Assembly: GCA_004555145.1 (NCBI GenBank)
Contig: SFJB01000016.1
Span: forward strand, 1 to 20,328
Origin: Bacteroidales bacterium
Lineage (GTDB): Bacteria > Bacteroidota > Bacteroidia > Bacteroidales > UBA932
Reading direction: 5' to 3'
DNA length: 20,328 bases
Shown here in pieces: positions 9,552-17,086 of this stretch; the first letter of the stretch is position 1, and the number at the start of each line of letters is the position of its first letter. A program made the position numbers and the translations under genes. The notes under the pieces were generated by a model. It was not told the DNA's origin. It worked only from the letters and a program-made list of their open reading frames with translations, and searched no databases.

Positions 9552-10322
9552 ATGATGAGCGTGCACAGTTTCAACCTATTCCTTATCATAATGTCCGCCA
9601 TTGCGGCGGTGGTTTTCATAGCCCTTCATTTCGTGGATGCCGGATACGGAAAATTCTACAACAGGAAGTGGGGCCCCGCAATTGACAACAGGCTCGGCTG
9701 GGTGCTGATGGAGTCCCCGGTGTTCATAGCCATGCTGGTGTTGTGGCTCTGCTGCGACAGGAAGCAGGATCTCGTCAGATTCATATTCCTCATAGTCTTT
9801 GAGCTTCACTACTTCCAGCGTTCTTTCGTCTTCCCTTTCCTGATCAGCGGAAAGAGCAGGATGCCGCTCAGCATCATAGTGATGGGTATGACCTTCAACA
9901 CTCTCAATGCCCTGATGCAGGGAGGATGGCTTTTCTATGTCTCTCCGGCGGAGATGTATCCCGAGTCCTGGCTCACCGATCCCCGCTTCATCATAGGACT
10001 GGCGGTATTTGCCGTCGGAATGTACATCAACCTTAAATCTGACAATATCATTCGCCACCTGCGTGCCCCGGGGGACACGAAGCACTACCTTCCAAAGGGA
10101 GGAATGTTCAAATATGTGACCTCGGCCAACTATTTCGGCGAGCTTACCGAGTGGGTGGGTTTTGCCATCTTGACCTGGTCCTGGTCAGGTGCGGTATTTG
10201 CATTATGGACTTTCGCAAACCTCTGCCCGCGTGCGGCAAGGATTTACGAAAGGTATAAAAAGGAATTCGGAGATGAGCTCGACACGGACAAGGTGAAGAG
10301 AATCATCCCTTTCATATATTGA
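9552..10322 (+). CDS. Steroid 5-alpha-reductase (3-oxo-5-alpha-steroid 4-dehydrogenase) homologue
   Basis: 256 aa, multi-spanning inner-membrane protein, almost exactly the length of human SRD5A2 (254 aa). The family reduces the delta-4 double bond of 3-oxo-steroids with NADPH. From memory of SRD5A2, the catalytic pair E57/Y91 aligns with Glu54 (LMESP) and Tyr87 (LHYFQR). NADPH-contacting positions N160, D164, R171, N193, R227 and Y235 are all conserved at the same numbers here (YINLKSDNIIRHLR; SANYFGELTEW; PRAARIYERYKKEFG). The C-terminus IIPFIY matches the family's hydrophobic end. One change is visible: SRD5A2 Gln56 is Met53. Polyprenol reductase and enoyl reductase branches of the superfamily are alternatives, but overall resemblance is to SRD5A1/2. 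It lies 5 bp before an OYE reductase and upstream of two SDRs, which supports steroid or bile-acid reduction. Confidence 0.9.
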   Translation: MMSVHSFNLFLIIMSAIAAVVFIALHFVDAGYGKFYNRKWGPAIDNRLGWVLMESPVFIAMLVLWLCCDRKQDLVRFIFLIVFELHYFQRSFVFPFLISGKSRMPLSIIVMGMTFNTLNALMQGGWLFYVSPAEMYPESWLTDPRFIIGLAVFAVGMYINLKSDNIIRHLRAPGDTKHYLPKGGMFKYVTSANYFGELTEWVGFAILTWSWSGAVFALWTFANLCPRAARIYERYKKEFGDELDTDKVKRIIPFIY

Positions 10323-10327
10323 TAAGA

Positions 10328-11557
10328 ATGGAATCGAAAATATTTACGCCAGTCAAAATAGGCCCCGTGGAGCTGCGCAACAGGGTTATACGCAGCGCGG
10401 CCTTTGAAAATATGGCATACGGCAACAAGCCGTCAAAAGATTTGTTTGACTATCACACTGCTGTGGCCAGGGGTGGAGTGGGTATGACCACTGTTGCCTA
10501 CGCTGCCGTCAGCAGGAGCGGCCTTTCCTTCAACGGTCAACTCTGGATGCGGGAAGAGATAGTCCCTGAGCTGAAGAAGCTTACCGATTCGGTGCATTCC
10601 TACGGAGCCAAGGCTTCCATACAACTCGGCCATTGCGGCAATATGACCCACCGTGCCACCTGCGGCTGTATGCCTGTGGGCGCTTCTTCGGGCTTCAACC
10701 TCTATTCCCCGACTTTTGTCAGGGCATTGAAGAAGGATGAAATCTATTCCCTCGTGGACGATTTCGGAAAGGCGGTGAACCTTGCAAGGGAAGCCGGCTT
10801 CGACTGCGTGGAAATCCACGCCGGCCACGGCTACCTCATCAGTCAGTTCCTCTCCCCGTACACCAACCACCGCAGAGACGAGTTCGGAGGCAGCCTCGAG
10901 AACAGGATGAGGTTTATGAAACTGGTGATTTCCAGGGTGATGAAGGAGGCGGGAGATGACCTTGGAGTCATCGTGAAGGTGAATATGCACGACGGCTTCA
11001 GGAAGGGAATGCAGACTGAAGAATGCATCAAGGTGGCAAAGGAGCTGGAGAAACTCGGCGTCCACGCCCTGGTGCTCAGTGCCGGATTCGTGAGCAAGGC
11101 ACCTATGGAGGTGATGAGAGGTGCCATGCCCCTCAAGACCCTGCGTTACTATATGGACCTGAAGAAGTTCTGGTGGCTCAAGGCCGGAATTGCAGTGGGC
11201 GGAAGGCTTATGATTCCTACAGTGCCTTTCAAGGAGGCATACTTCCTTGAGGAGGCAAAGAAGTTCCGTGCAGAGCTGAAACTGCCTCTGATTTATGTGG
11301 GCGGTCTCGTGTCCAAAAGCAAGATGGAAGAAGTGCTGGATGCCGGCTTCGAAGGCCTGCAGATGGCCCGCGCCCTGGTGCACGATACCGATTTCGTGAA
11401 CAAACTTCGGAGCGGGGAACTGGAGTGCAGCGGGTGCAGGCACTCCAACTACTGCATAGGCCGTATGTACACTCTGGAGATGAAATGCCACCATTGCGTG
11501 GAGAATCTCCCGGAGAGCCTTAAGAGGGAAATAGACAAGGCGGAGAGGAATGGCTAA
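10328..11557 (+). CDS. Old-yellow-enzyme family FMN oxidoreductase with C-terminal Cys cluster
   Basis: 409 aa; ATG 10328 is chosen over the in-frame TTG at 10319, which overlaps the upstream stop. It is an FMN-binding TIM barrel of the NADH:flavin oxidoreductase/OYE type, starting IFTPVKIGPVELRNRVIRSA. Key family features are the catalytic His164/His167 in EIHAGHGYLISQFLSP, then the N-x-R-x-DEFGGSLENR stretch (180-193) and a phosphate-binding strand LIYVGGLVSK. A Cys cluster near the end, Cys367, Cys370, Cys376, Cys387 and Cys390, resembles the 4Fe-4S site of 2,4-dienoyl-CoA reductase and BaiCD/BaiH-like enzymes, though the third gap is longer. The FAD/NAD(P)H domain of those ~650-aa enzymes is absent, so electrons may come from another protein. 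Relatives reduce enone C=C bonds, including delta-4-3-ketosteroids. Its stop overlaps the next ATG by 8 nt. Confidence 0.88.
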   Translation: MESKIFTPVKIGPVELRNRVIRSAAFENMAYGNKPSKDLFDYHTAVARGGVGMTTVAYAAVSRSGLSFNGQLWMREEIVPELKKLTDSVHSYGAKASIQLGHCGNMTHRATCGCMPVGASSGFNLYSPTFVRALKKDEIYSLVDDFGKAVNLAREAGFDCVEIHAGHGYLISQFLSPYTNHRRDEFGGSLENRMRFMKLVISRVMKEAGDDLGVIVKVNMHDGFRKGMQTEECIKVAKELEKLGVHALVLSAGFVSKAPMEVMRGAMPLKTLRYYMDLKKFWWLKAGIAVGGRLMIPTVPFKEAYFLEEAKKFRAELKLPLIYVGGLVSKSKMEEVLDAGFEGLQMARALVHDTDFVNKLRSGELECSGCRHSNYCIGRMYTLEMKCHHCVENLPESLKREIDKAERNG

Positions 11558-12338
11558 GAGAAGACTGGGTCATACCCCTCTGGCCTTGATTACCGGAGGC
11601 AGTTCCGGAATGGGCCTGGAATATTCGCGACAACTCGCCGCTGCCGGATGCAATCTGCTGATAGTCAGTATAGAAGAAGAGAAGCTCAAGGCGCTCGAAA
11701 TAGAACTCCACGAAGAGTACGGCGTGAGCGTGAGGACACGCTTCTGCGACCTGTCCACATTTGATGCGGCTGACGATCTCTTCGGCTGGTGCAAGGCTGA
11801 GGGCCTGGACGTGGACATACTCATCAACAACGCTGGCATATTCTTCTTCAAGGAACTCAGCGAACAGATGCGCCCGAAGATGGAGATGATGATGCGCCTG
11901 CACATCTACACTCCGGCCCGTCTCTGCGTGCTCTTCGGCAATGAGATGAAAAGGCGCGGCTGCGGCTACATACTCAACGTGTCCTCCGTCGCCGCCCATC
12001 TTCCTATGCCCGGCATCACCACCTACGCCGCCACGAAGGCCTTCCTCAAGAGCTTCAGCAAATCCCTGTACTTCGAGATGAAGCCTTACGGCGTGCGCGT
12101 ATGCACAGTGTGCCCGGGAGCCGTCGCCACCCCTCTGTACAAACTCAAGCCTTCGCTGATGAAGCTGGGTGTGGGTATAGGTGTCATCAAGAAGCCTTCG
12201 ACCATAGTGCACCGGGCGCTGCGGGGGCTCTATCGCGGCCGCAGGGTGGTGAACCCTTCCCTTATGAGTTTCTACCTCCCGCCGCTCATCGGAATACTGC
12301 CCAAATCACTTGTAAGTGCAATATGGAAAAGACTGTAA
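11550..12338 (+). CDS. Short-chain dehydrogenase/reductase, candidate hydroxysteroid dehydrogenase
   Basis: 262 aa classical SDR. The cofactor motif TGGSSGMG is at residues 15-22, NNAG at 93-96, the catalytic Ser in NVSSVAA (Ser146), and YAATK with Tyr159 and Lys163. The substrate-loop strand CTVCPGAVATPLY is normal. The region after the third cofactor residue (IVSIEEEKLKAL) lacks an obvious Arg marking NADPH. The C-terminus is hydrophobic and basic (SFYLPPLIGILP, then AIWKRL), as in HSD17B12/DltE-like SDRs, suggesting membrane contact next to the integral-membrane 5-alpha-reductase. Position suggests 3-keto (3-alpha or 3-beta) or 17-keto reduction of a steroid, but the residues do not set regio- or stereospecificity. 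ATG overlaps the OYE stop by 8 nt; its own end overlaps the next gene by 16 nt, so translation is likely coupled. Confidence 0.87.
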   Translation: MAKRRLGHTPLALITGGSSGMGLEYSRQLAAAGCNLLIVSIEEEKLKALEIELHEEYGVSVRTRFCDLSTFDAADDLFGWCKAEGLDVDILINNAGIFFFKELSEQMRPKMEMMMRLHIYTPARLCVLFGNEMKRRGCGYILNVSSVAAHLPMPGITTYAATKAFLKSFSKSLYFEMKPYGVRVCTVCPGAVATPLYKLKPSLMKLGVGIGVIKKPSTIVHRALRGLYRGRRVVNPSLMSFYLPPLIGILPKSLVSAIWKRL

Positions 12339-13150
12339 TCATTACGGGTGCAAGCGGAAGCATGGGTGAGGCCGCCAGCTGCGCATTGGCCGGGAAGGGC
12401 TTCAATGTCATTATGGCCTGCCGCAACCTGAGCAAGGCGGAAGCCGTCAGGGACAGGATATTGCGTACGCTGCCCGATGCCCGTCTGGAACTGCGCTGCC
12501 TGCGCCTGGACTCCTTCGAGTCCATATACGGCTTCGCCGAGGCGATGGAAGGCAGGGAGATTCACGGCCTGTTCAACAACGCCGGCGTGATGCCCAAGGA
12601 TTACAGGCTCACCGAAGACGGCTTCGAGCAGACCGTTGCGGTCAATTATCTGGGACCCTACTTGCTCACGAGGCTCCTGCAACCCCGCTTCGAACCTGGT
12701 GCCAATATTGTGAATATGGTGTCCCTGACCTGCAATCTGGTGCACGAGAGAAAGGATTTCATCAATGTGCGTCCCGAAGACCACCACCAGCTGCGCAGCT
12801 ATGCCGCGTCAAAGCTGGCCCTGATGTACTTTAGCATAGAGTTTGCGCGCCGCTATCCGCAATTGCGCATGAATGTCGCCGATCCGGGTATAGTCAACAG
12901 CAATATGATCAGCATGGGGCGCTGGTTCGATCCTCTCGCCGACGTGATTTTCAGGCCTCTGTGCAAAAGCCCTGAGGCCGGTGCTGCACCTGCGGTGAGG
13001 GCGATGTGCACGAATGAAACCCTGCAACTCTTCAAGGGCAGCAAGCACGGTCCCATTCCGGAGCGCTTCCAGCAGAGGAGGGAGAGCAGCGCGGCGCTAT
13101 GGAAGCAGACGGAGGAAATTTTCAAAGCTAAACAATTGATCCAATTATGA
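12323..13150 (+). CDS. Second short-chain dehydrogenase/reductase, retinol-dehydrogenase-like
   Basis: 275 aa. ATG 12323 gives a normal Rossmann start, MEKTVIITGASGSMG; the frame is open further upstream but only inside the preceding gene. NNAG is at residues 85-88, the candidate catalytic Ser134 in MVSLT, and the YxxxK pair is Tyr160/Lys164 (YAASK). The Ser-to-Tyr gap is 26 residues, with an inserted loop, as in retinol-dehydrogenase/WWOX/protochlorophyllide-reductase-like SDRs rather than classical ones. MACRNLSKAEAVRDRI after strand 2 has the Arg expected for NADP(H). An oddity: the glycine motif reads TGASGSMG, so the middle Gly of TGxxxGxG is Ser13 and a Gly stands one residue earlier. 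Substrate unknown; steroid, sterol or retinoid-like hydrophobic alcohols fit the context. It overlaps the preceding SDR by 16 nt and yicC by 4 nt (ATGA). Confidence 0.85.
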   Translation: MEKTVIITGASGSMGEAASCALAGKGFNVIMACRNLSKAEAVRDRILRTLPDARLELRCLRLDSFESIYGFAEAMEGREIHGLFNNAGVMPKDYRLTEDGFEQTVAVNYLGPYLLTRLLQPRFEPGANIVNMVSLTCNLVHERKDFINVRPEDHHQLRSYAASKLALMYFSIEFARRYPQLRMNVADPGIVNSNMISMGRWFDPLADVIFRPLCKSPEAGAAPAVRAMCTNETLQLFKGSKHGPIPERFQQRRESSAALWKQTEEIFKAKQLIQL

Positions 13151-14031
13151 TACATTCAATGACAGGTTACGGCAAGGCGGAAGCCCTGCTGAGCGGAGGA
13201 AAACTTACCGTCGAGATACGCACGCTGAACGGTAAGACGGCAGACATCAATCTCAAGAGCCAGATCCTTCCGAAGGACAAGGAACTCGAAATCAGGTCAA
13301 GGATTGCGGCGGTGCTCGTAAGGGGCACGATAGACGTTTATCTGACCTGGGAGGCGGATGCATCTGCGAGCGCAAGGCAAATCAACGCGGAGATTGCGCA
13401 CAGCTACCTCCGGGGCGCCGACGAGCTCGCTGCGGGAATGGGCCTGAAGGCGGACGACAGCCTGCGCGGGGCATTGCTCTGCTCGGTGCTCAGGATGCCG
13501 GACGTGGCTGAGGCAAGGAAGGGAGAGATTTTCTCCGAGGAGGACCTGGTCCTCATAGAAGATGCATTCAAGCGCTGTCTGGATATGGTGGAGGAATATA
13601 GGGAGAAGGAAGGTCAGGTGCTTTACAGGGACGTTACCTCCCGCGTCGCCAAGATTCTCAGTCTGTACGACGGCGTGGAGTCTTTCGAGTCGGAGAGGAC
13701 GGCAAATATGCGCGCCAAAATCCTGAAGGCGGCCGAGGACCTCGGAGTGAAACTCGACAAGGAGCGTTTCGAGCAGGAGATGATTTTCTATATTGAGAAG
13801 TTCGATATCAATGAAGAGAAGGTGCGCCTGCGCCAGCATTGCAAGTATTTTATGGATACCATTGATTCTGAGCCATATCCGGGAAAGAAACTGGGCTTCA
13901 TCATTCAGGAGATGGGACGGGAGATCAACACTACGGGCTCGAAGGCGAACCATTCAGAAATCCAGAAACTCGTGGTGCAGATGAAGGATGAGCTCGAAAA
14001 GATACGCGAGCAGTCGATGAATATTCTGTAG
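13147..14031 (+). CDS. yicC: YicC family endoribonuclease
   Basis: 294 aa, cytoplasmic; E. coli YicC (287 aa) is an endoribonuclease implicated in RNA turnover. The N-terminus IHSMTGYGKAE and VEIRTLNGK are family hallmarks, and the C-terminal DUF1732-type signature QEMGREINTTGSK is at residues 254-266. The ATG overlaps the upstream SDR stop as ATGA, so the gene is the translationally coupled last member of the six-gene run. In many bacteria yicC is followed by gmk (guanylate kinase); here the convergent ABC-F gene follows instead. Its linkage to the reductase genes probably reflects operon packing, not function. Confidence 0.95.
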   Translation: MIHSMTGYGKAEALLSGGKLTVEIRTLNGKTADINLKSQILPKDKELEIRSRIAAVLVRGTIDVYLTWEADASASARQINAEIAHSYLRGADELAAGMGLKADDSLRGALLCSVLRMPDVAEARKGEIFSEEDLVLIEDAFKRCLDMVEEYREKEGQVLYRDVTSRVAKILSLYDGVESFESERTANMRAKILKAAEDLGVKLDKERFEQEMIFYIEKFDINEEKVRLRQHCKYFMDTIDSEPYPGKKLGFIIQEMGREINTTGSKANHSEIQKLVVQMKDELEKIREQSMNIL

Positions 14032-14059
14032 TACGATTTACGGGAATAAGCCGGATCAA

Positions 14060-15829
14060 TCAGCCCTGAAGTTCCAGCCAGCGGGTTTCAAGTTCGTCAA
14101 TTTCCGCACTCAGGGCCTCGAATCTCTCTGAGGCTTCCTGCAGGGCGCCATATTCAAGGGTGCCGCTGCTCATTGACTGTTCCAGAGCGGACCTTTCTTC
14201 TTCAAGCGCGGGCAGGCGTTCTTCTATGGATGCCAGCTCGCGGCTTTCCTTATAGCTCAGTTTCCTTGCCTTTTCAGCTTTAGGACGGGCTGCCTGCGGG
14301 CTTTCCGCTGCCGGCCTGGCGGATGCAGACTCTTTCTTCTTCGCGGCTTCCAGGTCCTTGACATAGGCTCTGTACTCGCTGAAACTACCTATGAAGTCCT
14401 TTACCTGCCCCTCCCCGCAGAAGACGAGAAGGTGGTCCACCACGCGGTCGAGGAAGTGGCGGTCGTGGCTGACGATTATCAGGGACCCGCCGTATTCCTT
14501 GAGGTATTCTTCAAGTATGTTGAGGGTTACGATGTCCAGGTCGTTTGTCGGCTCGTCCAGGATGAGGAGGTTGGGGTTCTTCATCAGGACGGTAAGCAGG
14601 TAAAGCCTGCGCTTCTCTCCTCCGGACAGTCTGGATACCCTCGTGGTGAGCATATCGTGAGGGAAGAGGAAACGTCCCAGAAGGCGGGTGTCTCCGACTA
14701 TGTCGAGCACCGTGTCGTCGCCTTCGAACTCTATGCCTTCCTGACGATAATAGCCTATTACCAGGGATTCACCCCTTTCTATCACGCCTGAAGAGGGCTC
14801 AAGCGCTCCTGTCAGAAGGTCAAGGAAGGTCGATTTTCCCACTCCGTTGCGTCCCACTATGCCCAGCTTGTCGTAGCGCTGGAAATTGTAGCTGAAGTCT
14901 TTCAGAAGGCAGCTTTCCTCCCAGAAGTAATTGACTTTCTTGCAGTTGATTATTTTGCTGCCTAGCCTGGATGCCTCTCCCACTCCCGCGAGCGAGATTT
15001 GCTTTGTGCTGTAGGCCTGGGATGCCCTTTCGGACAGCTCGTGGAAAGCGTTGATCCTGTATTTGGCTTTTCCCGTGCGGGCGCAGGGGGTTGCGTGTAT
15101 CCACTCCAGCTCGCGACGCAGCAGGTTGCGGACCTTGTCGGTCTGAGTGTTGTAGTTCGTGATGCGCTCGTCCCTTTTCTCCAGGTAGTTCTGGTAGTCG
15201 CCACGGTATATGTACACCGCACCGTGGTCCAGCTCCATAACTATGTTGCACACGCGGTCGAGAAAGTAGCGGTCGTGGGTGACCATGAGCAGGGTGCAGC
15301 GGCTGCGTTTGAGGTAGGATTCCAGGTACTCCACCGCCTCGATGTCGAGGTGGTTGGTAGGCTCGTCCATAATGAGGAAGTCGGCTTCCAGTGCCAGCAT
15401 CTCGCTCAATGCCACGCGCTTGATTTCACCTCCCGAGAGCTCGCACATCTTCCTGTCCGTGTTCTGGAGCCCGAAGTTGCCGAGGAACTCCCGGATCTTC
15501 TGCCTGAACGAAGCGATATGGTCGGCGTCCATCCCCGCCGTGGCTGCGGCACTGTGTTCAAGTATTTGCTCGAGTATGCCTGCATCCGGACGGAAGTCGT
15601 ATTCCTGCTCCAGAAACGCTATGCGTATGTCCTTGAGGAAGAGTATCCTTCCCCCGGAATCCGACTTGTCCTTGCCGGCGAGTATGCGCAGCAGGGAGGT
15701 CTTGCCCGTGCCGTTAGGAGCGATCAGGGCAATCTTGTCGCCTTCGTTGACGTTGAAGCCTATGTGCTCGAAGAGTATCTTCGGGCCGTAGGATTTGGAT
15801 ATGTTCTCAATCTGGAGATAGCTGGGCAT
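14060..15829 (-). CDS. ABC-F family ATPase, Uup-like
   Basis: 589 aa with two ABC ATPase domains and no membrane segments; ABC-F proteins act on ribosomes or, for Uup, on nucleic acid/ribosome substrates. Domain 1 has Walker A APNGTGKT (37-44, Ala at the first Gly position), signature LSGGE (131-135) and Walker B FLIMDEPTNHLD. Domain 2 has GRNGVGKST (326-334), LSGGE (401-405) and LILDEPTNDLD. The inter-domain linker includes LEWIHATPCARTGKAKYR, typical of Uup rather than EttA or antibiotic-resistance ABC-F. The C-terminus, from about 500, is an Ala/Lys-rich link then a charged coiled coil (about 525-589), as in the Uup DNA-binding tail. The ROK regulator gene ends 6 bp upstream on the same strand, so they are likely one transcript. 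Confidence 0.92.
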   Translation of the reverse strand: MPSYLQIENISKSYGPKILFEHIGFNVNEGDKIALIAPNGTGKTSLLRILAGKDKSDSGGRILFLKDIRIAFLEQEYDFRPDAGILEQILEHSAAATAGMDADHIASFRQKIREFLGNFGLQNTDRKMCELSGGEIKRVALSEMLALEADFLIMDEPTNHLDIEAVEYLESYLKRSRCTLLMVTHDRYFLDRVCNIVMELDHGAVYIYRGDYQNYLEKRDERITNYNTQTDKVRNLLRRELEWIHATPCARTGKAKYRINAFHELSERASQAYSTKQISLAGVGEASRLGSKIINCKKVNYFWEESCLLKDFSYNFQRYDKLGIVGRNGVGKSTFLDLLTGALEPSSGVIERGESLVIGYYRQEGIEFEGDDTVLDIVGDTRLLGRFLFPHDMLTTRVSRLSGGEKRRLYLLTVLMKNPNLLILDEPTNDLDIVTLNILEEYLKEYGGSLIIVSHDRHFLDRVVDHLLVFCGEGQVKDFIGSFSEYRAYVKDLEAAKKKESASARPAAESPQAARPKAEKARKLSYKESRELASIEERLPALEEERSALEQSMSSGTLEYGALQEASERFEALSAEIDELETRWLELQG

Positions 15830-15835
15830 ATTCGC

Positions 15836-17038
15836 TTACAGAAGTCCCAGAACCTTGTCCCTGGACAGGAGGCAGTCGCCTACGGAGGCGGCCATACGGT
15901 CGAGCTGGGACAGAACTATCGATGTGTCGGAGGATACCTTCGACAGGGAGAGACGGTTGACGGCGGTCTTGATTGGGAGGAGAAGGTAATCCTTGCCCAC
16001 AATCAGGCGTCCGCCTATGACTACGAGGCCTGGGTTGAAGATGTTAAGTACACCGGCGATACCGCGTCCGAGTATGTCTCCCACCTTGCCTATGCAGTCG
16101 ATTGCAAGCACGTCTCCCTCTTCTACGGCCTTGAGTATTTCATCCAGCTCTATGTCGCCCTTCTTCTGGTAGATGTTCAGCAGGGATGATGAATGTCCCT
16201 TCTTGAGCTTTTCCACCATCATCCTGTGCAGGGCTGAGCCTGAGGCGCCAGTCTCAAGGCAGCCTACCTTGCCGCAACGGCAGATGACGTCGTTGTTCAG
16301 GGCAGGGAAGTGACCGAGTTCTCCGGAGTAACCGGACTTGCCGTAGTAGAGCTTGCCGTCGTTGATGATGCCCATACCGAGGCCCCAGCTGATGTTTATG
16401 AAGATCATATCCCGGTCAGCCTTTTTGCCGAGGGTCATATATTCACCGTACGCCATAGCCCTCGAGTCGTTTTCTATGTTGACCTGAACGTTGAACTCTT
16501 TCTGGAATATGCTTTTGAGAGGAATGTCGTCGCTCACGAAGTAGGTGAGGCTGTAACCCTTTTCCGGGTTCACGCGGCCGGAAAGGCTCACGCCTACTCC
16601 CAGCACCTTTATCCACGGAATACCGCATTTCGTCACCTCATCCTTCACCATGCGGCATATCGTGCGGAAGGACACTTCGCTTGCCTCGAGGACGAATTCT
16701 ATGTCCTGGATGAATTTGATGATTTCACCTTTGAAATCGCTGATGGCAATGTGAAAATGGTGTCTGGCAACGTCCACGCCCACGAAATAGCCAGCCTCAG
16801 GCTTGAGGCCGTAAACACTTGGGCGCCTGCCGCCGGAAGTGCCTACCTTGCCCTCGTCCTGGAGGAAATTGTCTTCGATCAACTCTCCGATCAACTTGGT
16901 TATCGTAGGAACGCTGATGCCGAGGGCATGGCTGAAATCGGCTATGCTGTAATTCTTGTGGATTATACAGAGCCTGAGGATTTCCCGCTTGATTCCGGCA
17001 TTCTTACTGTTGGTGTCGCTCAGAAATGTTGGTGTCAT
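15836..17038 (-). CDS. ROK family transcriptional regulator (NagC/XylR type)
   Basis: 400 aa. N-terminal winged helix-turn-helix (about 14-75; IADFSHALGISVPTITKLIGELIEDNF, closed by the wing SGGRRP) followed by a ROK sugar-binding domain. ROK landmarks are the DVARHHFHIAISDFKG start, NDSRAMAYGE with Asp191 at the kinase catalytic position, the GELGH element (239-243), and the zinc motif Cys253, Cys255, Cys260 (CRCGKVGCLE). Fusion of ROK to DNA-binding domain marks a carbohydrate-responsive repressor or activator; the sugar cannot be named. No sugar transport or catabolic genes are near. It is divergent from the HAMP-trkH genes, with an 81-bp shared region. The ABC-F gene follows in the same operon. 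Confidence 0.92.
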   Translation of the reverse strand: MTPTFLSDTNSKNAGIKREILRLCIIHKNYSIADFSHALGISVPTITKLIGELIEDNFLQDEGKVGTSGGRRPSVYGLKPEAGYFVGVDVARHHFHIAISDFKGEIIKFIQDIEFVLEASEVSFRTICRMVKDEVTKCGIPWIKVLGVGVSLSGRVNPEKGYSLTYFVSDDIPLKSIFQKEFNVQVNIENDSRAMAYGEYMTLGKKADRDMIFINISWGLGMGIINDGKLYYGKSGYSGELGHFPALNNDVICRCGKVGCLETGASGSALHRMMVEKLKKGHSSSLLNIYQKKGDIELDEILKAVEEGDVLAIDCIGKVGDILGRGIAGVLNIFNPGLVVIGGRLIVGKDYLLLPIKTAVNRLSLSKVSSDTSIVLSQLDRMAASVGDCLLSRDKVLGLL

Positions 17039-17064
17039 AACGATATACGGTGATATTATTCGTA

Positions 17065-17072
17065 CAAAAATA
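17065..17072 (-). promoter_or_regulatory. Probable -7 element of the ROK-ABC-F transcript
   Basis: The minus strand reads TATTTTTG, matching TAnnTTTG, 26 nt before the ROK ATG. The region is very AT-rich, so chance matches are easy, and no -33 box was recognised. Confidence 0.35.
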
Positions 17073-17086
17073 TAAAAATATTTATA
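17071..17086. repeat. Inverted repeat in the ROK / HAMP-trkH divergent region
   Basis: TATAAA, spacer AATA, TTTATA: perfect 6-bp arms. It lies between, and slightly overlaps, the two candidate -7 elements, which suits an autoregulatory site for the ROK protein. Base composition is almost all A/T, so the palindrome may be accidental. Confidence 0.3.

Noticed and set aside
10433..11494. Minus-strand open frame of 353 codons opposite the OYE gene
   Set aside because: The translation is His/Gln/Leu-rich and featureless; the opposite strand encodes a motif-rich flavoenzyme.
12101..12322. Upstream extension of the second SDR inside the first SDR
   Set aside because: The extension reads another frame of the first SDR and would precede the Rossmann start by 74 residues; ATG 12323 begins exactly at the beta-strand before the glycine motif.
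13147..14031. yicC as part of the steroid pathway
   Set aside because: It is a conserved RNA-related housekeeping gene; ATGA coupling shows co-translation, not shared chemistry.
14999..16189. Plus-strand open frame of 396 codons running across the ABC-F/ROK junction
   Set aside because: It is antisense to two clear genes, spans their boundary and has no recognisable motif.
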